In this document: positions 6,279 to 10,358 of the stretch, in pieces | How the letters are laid out: every line of letters begins with the position of its first letter | Position numbering within the stretch: position 1 is the first letter of the stretch | Assembly: GCA_022560715.1 (NCBI GenBank) | Contig: JADFSQ010000031.1 | Location: 1-10,358 of the forward strand | Length of the DNA stretch: 10,358 bases | Source of the DNA: Bacteroidota bacterium | GTDB lineage: Bacteria > Bacteroidota > Bacteroidia > Flavobacteriales > Flavobacteriaceae | Direction of reading: 5' to 3' | Made by a program: the position numbers and the translations under genes | Notes under the pieces: generated by a model | Databases searched by the model: none | Told to the model about the DNA's origin: nothing | The model's input: only the letters and a program-made list of their open reading frames with translations

Positions 6279-6815
6279 ATGAAGTCATTAAAAAATATTT
6301 TAGCTATAGTTTTGGTTACTATAATTTTTACTGCCTGTAAAAATGAAACACAACCCGAAGTAAAAACTATAGAGGTTGAAACCACTAGCAACATTGCAAA
6401 AAAAGAATTAGACCCAAATGCTAGCTACGCTAAAGCCGAGTTTACCATTGCTGGAATGACTTGCGAAATTGGATGTGCAAAAACCATAGAAAAGAAAATC
6501 GCCAAAATGGATGGCGTAAAATCTGTTATTGTTGATTTTGATAGAAGATTAGCAATGGTTGAATACGATGAAGCTCTCGTAAATCATACATTATTAAAAG
6601 CTACAGTTACCAACACATCAGATATATATAAAGTAAGCAATATGAAAACTGTTGAAGCTTTTTCCACTGAATCAGAAGAAGCTTCTACAATGCTTCATAA
6701 AAAAGAATGCACTGCAAAGTGTAGTCCAGATTGCAAAGTAAAAGATTGTGAAAAATGTGCTGAAAAATTAGCAGAATGCAAAAAGAAATGTGATGCTATG
6801 AAAACCAAAGCATAA
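6279..6815 (+). CDS. HMA-domain lipoprotein with cysteine-rich C-terminal tail
   Basis: A 178-residue protein starting with a lipoprotein signal peptide whose lipobox FTAC puts the lipidated cysteine at residue 20; no acidic export motif follows it (CKNETQ). Residues about 51-120 form a heavy-metal-associated fold (MerP/Atx1-like): AEFTIAGMTCEIGCAKTIE, then GVKSVIVDFDRRLAMVEYD. The metal site is GMTC-EIG-C with C62 and C66, a CxxxC spacing in place of the usual CxxC. Residues 144-171 carry seven more cysteines (144, 148, 152, 157, 160, 167, 171) among lysines and acids, a likely second metal-binding region. The protein probably sits in the periplasm or outer membrane and binds Cu, Zn or another soft metal; the metal and partner are unknown. 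No metal ATPase or metal regulator lies beside it, and it appears to be transcribed alone between its own -7 element and a strong terminator. Confidence 0.85.
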   Translation: MKSLKNILAIVLVTIIFTACKNETQPEVKTIEVETTSNIAKKELDPNASYAKAEFTIAGMTCEIGCAKTIEKKIAKMDGVKSVIVDFDRRLAMVEYDEALVNHTLLKATVTNTSDIYKVSNMKTVEAFSTESEEASTMLHKKECTAKCSPDCKVKDCEKCAEKLAECKKKCDAMKTKA

Positions 6816-6831
6816 CAAAAATATATCTTAT

Positions 6832-6859
6832 AAAAAAGCCACAAAAAAGTGGCTTTTTT
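6832..6859. terminator. Bidirectional intrinsic terminator between convergent genes
   Basis: A perfect 11-bp stem (AAAAAAGCCAC at 6832-6842, GTGGCTTTTTT at 6849-6859) with a 6-base A loop ends in a T-run on both strands. It serves the HMA lipoprotein gene on the plus strand and the anti-sigma-like gene on the minus strand, whose stop codon begins at the stem's right edge. Confidence 0.88.
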
Positions 6860-7593
6860 TATAGTAATTTCTTCAATAGCTTTTGTGCTTGCTTAAAATC
6901 TTCAGCATCTTCTGGAATTGTTTTAAGAATATTTATACACGCTTTATTTTCTTTTTGTTTTAACTTGCTTAATGCTAAATACCAAGTGGCTTTATTTTTA
7001 TAAGCCGAAGTGCCTTTACTCAAGTTTTTCAATAACAAATCTGCAACTTCAAAATTATCGAGTTCAATATTGGCAATTGCTCTATAAAATTGAAACTCTG
7101 TATTAGTATTGTCTGTTTCAAGTAATTCTTTAAAAGCCTTATCTGCTTCAGCAAAATTTGCTGTGTTAAATGCAATCTCTGCGTTTTTTACAGTTGATTC
7201 TTGTTCTCCTCTAACAGTTAAACTTATAGTTTCGTAATTAGAAAAATCGCTATATGTTGGATTCGAAAAGTTATTAAAAACAAATAATCCTAAAAGCGCT
7301 ACAAAACTTGCAGCTATAGTATATTTCCATGGTAAGAATTTTATAATTTTTGTTGCTTTTACCTCTTTGTTAAAATAATCTTCTGAAACTTTGTGCAGGT
7401 TATTTTTAAAAGCTTTTGATTGCTCCTCGTTTCCAAACTTATATTCTAAAAAGTTATTAAGGTCTTTATATGTAGTAAATGCCTTTTTAAACTCTTGGTC
7501 GTTTTTTAACCTGTTTTCAAAAGTAGCCCTTTTTTCTAAAGACAATGTTTTAGAAATATAGTCTTCAAATAGTATGTGATCTTGATTGTTCAT
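6859..7593 (-). CDS. Membrane-anchored anti-sigma-like protein with periplasmic TPR repeats
   Basis: A 244-residue protein with three parts. Residues 1-80 are a soluble, charged, helical cytoplasmic region; FEDYISKTLSLEKRATFENR, then the LKNDQEFKKAFTTYKDL segment, resembles the helical N-terminal domain of anti-sigma factors and lacks the HxxxCxxC zinc motif. Residues about 91-107 form one membrane helix (TIAASFVALLGLFVF). Residues about 132-242 contain TPR-like helix pairs (AFNTANFAEADKAFKELLE, FYRAIANIELDNFEVADLLL, TWYLALSKLKQKENKACINI) predicted to be periplasmic. It starts 4 bases after the stop of the ECF sigma gene, a common Bacteroidota pairing. It probably holds the sigma factor at the membrane, with the TPR domain sensing a partner or envelope state. 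The sigma-binding role is inferred from gene order and architecture. Confidence 0.82.
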   Translation of the reverse strand: MNNQDHILFEDYISKTLSLEKRATFENRLKNDQEFKKAFTTYKDLNNFLEYKFGNEEQSKAFKNNLHKVSEDYFNKEVKATKIIKFLPWKYTIAASFVALLGLFVFNNFSNPTYSDFSNYETISLTVRGEQESTVKNAEIAFNTANFAEADKAFKELLETDNTNTEFQFYRAIANIELDNFEVADLLLKNLSKGTSAYKNKATWYLALSKLKQKENKACINILKTIPEDAEDFKQAQKLLKKLL

Positions 7594-7597
7594 GACT

Positions 7598-8179
7598 TTA
7601 ATTATAAAGTTGGTTATACTTTGGCGACTCTTTTACTAGCTTGGTTAATTTAGCTATACATAACGATTTCTTTTTTCTTGCATAAGCATACGTTACACCT
7701 AAGCTTTTAGCTACTTCTTCCATAGATTTTATTTTAAAAGTAGCTTTAAGTAAGTCTTTGCAAGCTGTTCCTAGTTGTTGAAACATTAAATTGAATAAAC
7801 GTTGTTTTTCTTCAAATAAATCAGTTTCATCAACTAATTCTAGAGCACTGTCATTTTTAGATAAGGTCTCTTCATTAATTGTTACCTCTTTTTTATTTGT
7901 TTTTTTTAATTCGTTTAACCATTTCCGTTTACATAACAAAAAGAAGTAAGCGTCAAATGGACAAGTAATTTGAAGATTTTTCTCTTTTGCTTGATGGTAA
8001 ATTGTAATTAACACCTCTTGAATGATGTCTTTGGCACTATCTTCATCACCACTATTACTCTTTATATAACTAATTACTTTAGGAGCAAATTTGTTATAGA
8101 TAGCCTGAATAACAAATGAATTGTTTCCTAACAATCCTTCAATATATTTTTGATCCTCGTGTAGCTGTTTATCGCTCAT
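7598..8179 (-). CDS. ECF-type RNA polymerase sigma-70 factor
   Basis: A 193-residue ECF sigma factor. I use ATG 8179 (MSDKQLHEDQKYIEGLL); an in-frame TTG at 8197 adds six residues but is less likely. Region 2 spans about 20-92, with the helix KDIIQEVLITIYHQ that binds core polymerase, then DAYFFLLCKRKWLNELKK as the -10-recognition part. An acidic linker follows (about 97-126). Region 4 spans about 127-185, with ACKDLLKATFKIKSMEEVAK and the helix-turn-helix SLGVTYAYARKKKSLCIAKL reading the -35 element. The cysteines at 73, 83, 140 and 174 are not a recognisable motif. It is co-transcribed with the anti-sigma-like gene and diverges from a surface-type lipoprotein gene 139 bases away. That layout suggests control of an envelope function, possibly including that lipoprotein. 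Confidence 0.93.
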   Translation of the reverse strand: MSDKQLHEDQKYIEGLLGNNSFVIQAIYNKFAPKVISYIKSNSGDEDSAKDIIQEVLITIYHQAKEKNLQITCPFDAYFFLLCKRKWLNELKKTNKKEVTINEETLSKNDSALELVDETDLFEEKQRLFNLMFQQLGTACKDLLKATFKIKSMEEVAKSLGVTYAYARKKKSLCIAKLTKLVKESPKYNQLYN

Positions 8180-8224
8180 TAACGCTTTAATTTTCAACTA
8201 AAATAAAAAAACTTTGAAATAAAA

Positions 8225-8255
8225 GGGTAACAATTTTAAAAGGATGTTGATATAA
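8225..8255 (+). promoter_or_regulatory. Candidate ECF-dependent promoter for the divergent lipoprotein gene
   Basis: The 139-base spacer between sigma and lipoprotein genes has no TAnnTTTG match facing the lipoprotein. It does contain GGGTAACAA (8225-8233), like the GTAAC/GGAAC-type -35 boxes of ECF promoters, followed 14 bases after GTAAC by GTTGATATAA (8246-8255). The predicted leader is about 60 bases. This is proposed from position and a generic -35 pattern; the -10 and spacing are uncertain. Confidence 0.3.
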
Positions 8256-8318
8256 GGCTGTAATACCAAAAAAAGTGTTGCATAAAAATGTAAAAACAAT
8301 TATTTAAAACTAAACATT

Positions 8319-9290
8319 ATGAAAAATTTTAAAACAATTTTAGGAACCCTTTTAATGACAGCCTTGATATTTACAAGCTGTTCAAGTAATGACGACGGAG
8401 ATATTATTATTACAGCTCCAACTGCACAAGAGTTTGCAGACTTAAAACAAAACGCTTTAGATTCACGTACACAAGAATTTAGCTTTAATGCCGAAGATGG
8501 TTCTGCAACATTTACATCAGAAAAAGGTGTGCAAATTACCATTCAAGGAAGCTGTTTAACTTTAAACGGTAACGGTGTAACCGGACAAGTAAATATTAAA
8601 TATATTGAACTTTTTGATAGAGGAAACATGATTACTACAAACAAAACCACAATGGGAATGATGCAAAATGGGGACAAAGCACTGTTAATTTCAGGAGGAG
8701 AATTTTTTGTTGAAGCCACGCAAAATGGGCAAATATTACAAACCACATGCACGGTACAGCTTATTATCCCTTCTAATTTAACTGGAGGAACAGATAATGC
8801 TATGACACTTTGGAAAGGTAGAATTGATGCAAATGACAACCTAACTTGGGATGAGGAAGAAGATGGCGCAGGACAAGGTGGTGTTTTTGCTGAAGGAGGA
8901 TCTTATTTTGCCTTTTTAAATGATTTTGGGTGGAGTAATGTAGACCGTTTTTACAACGACCCAAGACCAAAAACAACCATTCTAGTTGGTGTGCCAGAAG
9001 ATTATGACAACACTAATAGTGCAGTGTATTTATCTTATGATGGTGAAGATGCAGGTTTAGCAAATTTAGATACTTTCGATAATGCAACAAAATTATTTAG
9101 CGAACACTATGGGCAAGTTCCTATAGGATTAGAATGCCATATAATTTTCATTTCAGAAGATAACGGAAACTATAGATATGCAATTAAAGCAGTAACTATT
9201 GCTGCAAACGATATTTATACATTTACATTTGCTGAAACGTCAGTAGTTACCGAAGCTCAAATAACAGCCATTATTAATGGTTTACCTTAA
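8319..9290 (+). CDS. Putative surface lipoprotein of unknown function
   Basis: A 323-residue protein starting with a lipoprotein signal peptide; lipobox FTSC puts the lipidated cysteine at residue 21. The next residues, SSNDDGD, place serine and acidic residues behind the cysteine, as in the export signals that send Bacteroidota lipoproteins to the cell surface. Residues about 52-152 form a beta-rich region (EKGVQITIQGSCLTLNGN, VTGQVNIKYIELFDRG, LLISGGEFFVEATQNG, CTVQLIIPSNLTGG) with the pattern of Bacteroidota modules that contain a ZU5-like 'G.V.G.V.I.Y.E' segment. A second part (about 195-323) contains FGWSNVDRFYNDPRPKTTI and a possible separate beta domain. There is no enzyme motif. It diverges from an ECF sigma/anti-sigma pair and is followed by a terminator, so it is transcribed alone. 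I do not recognise a named family; the surface location is inferred. Confidence 0.82.
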   Translation: MKNFKTILGTLLMTALIFTSCSSNDDGDIIITAPTAQEFADLKQNALDSRTQEFSFNAEDGSATFTSEKGVQITIQGSCLTLNGNGVTGQVNIKYIELFDRGNMITTNKTTMGMMQNGDKALLISGGEFFVEATQNGQILQTTCTVQLIIPSNLTGGTDNAMTLWKGRIDANDNLTWDEEEDGAGQGGVFAEGGSYFAFLNDFGWSNVDRFYNDPRPKTTILVGVPEDYDNTNSAVYLSYDGEDAGLANLDTFDNATKLFSEHYGQVPIGLECHIIFISEDNGNYRYAIKAVTIAANDIYTFTFAETSVVTEAQITAIINGLP

Positions 9291-9324
9291 ACACTTAACC
9301 TAAACTATAATTTTGTTATAAGAG

Positions 9325-9356
9325 AAGTGGTGGTTTAAAAACTGCCACTTTTTTTT
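9325..9356 (+). terminator. Intrinsic terminator after the surface lipoprotein gene
   Basis: An 11-bp stem with two G-T wobbles (AAGTGGTGGTT at 9325-9335, AACTGCCACTT at 9340-9350) and loop TAAA is followed by a T-run through 9356. It lies 35 bases after the lipoprotein stop and separates it from the PKD-domain gene. Confidence 0.85.
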
Positions 9357-9390
9357 ATATTTGTTTAATACCAAACGGATTTATATTTTA
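9356..9390 (+). promoter_or_regulatory. Promoter region of the PKD-domain gene, two overlapping candidates
   Basis: TATATTTG (9356-9363) is a full TAnnTTTG match that shares its first T with the upstream terminator's T-run, but it has no -33 TTTG at proper spacing. Alternatively its TTTG (9360-9363) serves as a -33 element for TATATTTT (9382-9389), 18 bases further on, which would leave a leader of only about 10-15 bases before the ATG at 9409. Either could drive the gene. Confidence 0.45.
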
Positions 9391-9408
9391 GAGAAAAATT
9401 AAATACAG

Positions 9409-10358
9409 ATGAAAAACTCTCTTTTACTAATTAGCTCTTTTTTTCTTTGTTTTCAACTGTTTTCGCAACAAAAACAGCAAAAAGATACACTTGTAAGAAC
9501 CGCGACAATCTCTTATAACACTATTAATAATGAAGTAAATTTTATTCCAGAAACACCTATTTTAGAACAAATAGCTGGAGCTCCAAAGGCATTTTATTCT
9601 TATTACTGGGAATTTGGAGATGGTGATTATAGCAAAGAAAAATCGCCAACACATATTTATAAAAACAAGGGGACTTACGATATAAAATTTTGGGCAACCA
9701 ATAATTACGATACAGGGAAACCTCCAACAACAAGACCTAAAAAAATAATTATCACTTCTGTTACTAAAGATTATAACGATGAAGCCTCAATGACAGAGAG
9801 TTTTACATTACAACGTAATAGAGAGCCAATACCAGACGAAAATATTGTAGTAATTATGAGTTATAAAAACACTAAAAATTATATGACCAATGGTAAGCTG
9901 TTCCTATTTTATAACGAGCAAAAATATAAAGCAAATAATTTTGAACTATCCGATACCAGAACACATCATAACGAAAAAGAAATTGTAGAAAGCAACTTTG
10001 TTTACACTAAAGAAGTTAATGATTCGCAAACCTTTTTAGCCTCTACGGATAATGTGTTTTTTGAAAAATTAATCCTTCAGGATTCTACTGAAAAAACCAA
10101 TTTGCCTTTCACCATCGAAACTGCAAAATCCGGTTTTAAAAACCTTAAGGTATTAGAGTTTAACAATATGCAGCCTAACGAAGAACGCAATATCTTTTTC
10201 ACTTTAAAAACTACTTCCGAAATGTTAAAAGACACAAGTGCTATAATTAGTGTAAGAGGTGTTTATGTGCCAGATAGGAATTATGATAATCATAACGTAA
10301 AAGATATGGAAATGGAGATAGTTACTTCTCACGATCCAAATAAAATGTCTTCAAATGG
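9409..10358 (+). CDS. Secreted PKD-domain protein (N-terminal part, runs off the window)
   Basis: From ATG 9409 the frame is open for 316 codons to the window edge, so the gene is incomplete at its 3' end. Residues 1-20 are a signal peptide (MKNSLLLISSFFLCFQLFSQ). Residues about 30-105 are a PKD-type immunoglobulin-like domain, recognised by YYWEFGDGDYSKEKSPTHIY followed by KNKGTYDIKFWATN; the WEFGDG core is at 67-72. Residues about 120-316 are mostly beta-strand-like with no catalytic motif (ENIVVIMSYKNTKNY, GKLFLFYNEQKY, AIISVRGVYVPDR). The last visible segment, SHDPNKMSSN, resembles the 'DPN' lead-in that in Bacteroidota secreted proteins often precedes a DUF11-like beta domain. PKD proteins in this phylum are commonly large cell-surface or type IX-secreted adhesins or structural proteins. 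A type IX sorting domain would be C-terminal and cannot be seen here. Confidence 0.85.
   Translation, partial: MKNSLLLISSFFLCFQLFSQQKQQKDTLVRTATISYNTINNEVNFIPETPILEQIAGAPKAFYSYYWEFGDGDYSKEKSPTHIYKNKGTYDIKFWATNNYDTGKPPTTRPKKIIITSVTKDYNDEASMTESFTLQRNREPIPDENIVVIMSYKNTKNYMTNGKLFLFYNEQKYKANNFELSDTRTHHNEKEIVESNFVYTKEVNDSQTFLASTDNVFFEKLILQDSTEKTNLPFTIETAKSGFKNLKVLEFNNMQPNEERNIFFTLKTTSEMLKDTSAIISVRGVYVPDRNYDNHNVKDMEMEIVTSHDPNKMSSN

Noticed and set aside
8300..8839. Two minus-strand open frames of 80 and 98 codons opposite the surface lipoprotein gene
   Set aside because: Both are antisense to a well-supported lipoprotein reading frame, show no recognisable domain or start signal, and have odd Cys/Ser/Val-rich composition typical of shadow frames.

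Overview
The window reads as chromosomal DNA of a marine-type Flavobacteriaceae bacterium (Bacteroidota). Four observations support this. The DNA is AT-rich. Several genes are preceded by the Bacteroidota -7 promoter element TAnnTTTG (once with a correctly spaced -33 TTTG) and not by Shine-Dalgarno sequences. The lipoproteins have Bacteroidota-type lipoboxes. The gene families present (DUF4199-like membrane protein, tandem M16 peptidases, ECF sigma with TPR-type anti-sigma, PKD-domain secreted protein) are typical of that group. No tRNA, rRNA, CRISPR array or insertion sequence is visible, and no intergenic stretch exceeds about 200 bases.

Layout, left to right. At the edge is a minus-strand remnant of an AbiH-type phage-resistance gene, closed by a stop after 37 codons. 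It lies just past the terminator of the minus-strand rplU-rpmA operon (ribosomal proteins L21 and L27). L21 carries an 80-residue tail ending in a SAP/Rho_N-like helical motif. The operon has a well-formed promoter and a GC-rich hairpin with a T-tract at the 5' end of its leader. Upstream is a small DUF4199-like membrane protein, also on the minus strand. Divergent from it, on the plus strand, is a two-gene unit of secreted M16 metallopeptidases: one with the HxxEH zinc site, then one that has lost it and carries a LolA-like C-terminal domain. A strong terminator separates these from a convergent EamA/DMT permease. Next, on the plus strand, is a heavy-metal-associated (HMA) lipoprotein with a cysteine-rich tail.

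The right third holds an ECF sigma factor and a membrane anti-sigma-like TPR protein (minus strand, 4-base gap). Divergent from them is a putative surface lipoprotein of unknown function, which is a natural candidate target of the sigma factor. The window ends in the first 316 codons of a secreted PKD-domain protein.

Functionally this is mostly core flavobacterial housekeeping and envelope biology: ribosome, envelope proteolysis, metal handling and an envelope-responsive sigma/anti-sigma switch. I do not see a clearly novel multi-gene system. The points most worth a second look are the L21 C-terminal extension, the Cys-rich HMA lipoprotein, the sigma/anti-sigma/lipoprotein divergon, a Fur-box-like dyad in front of the M16 pair, and the AbiH remnant.
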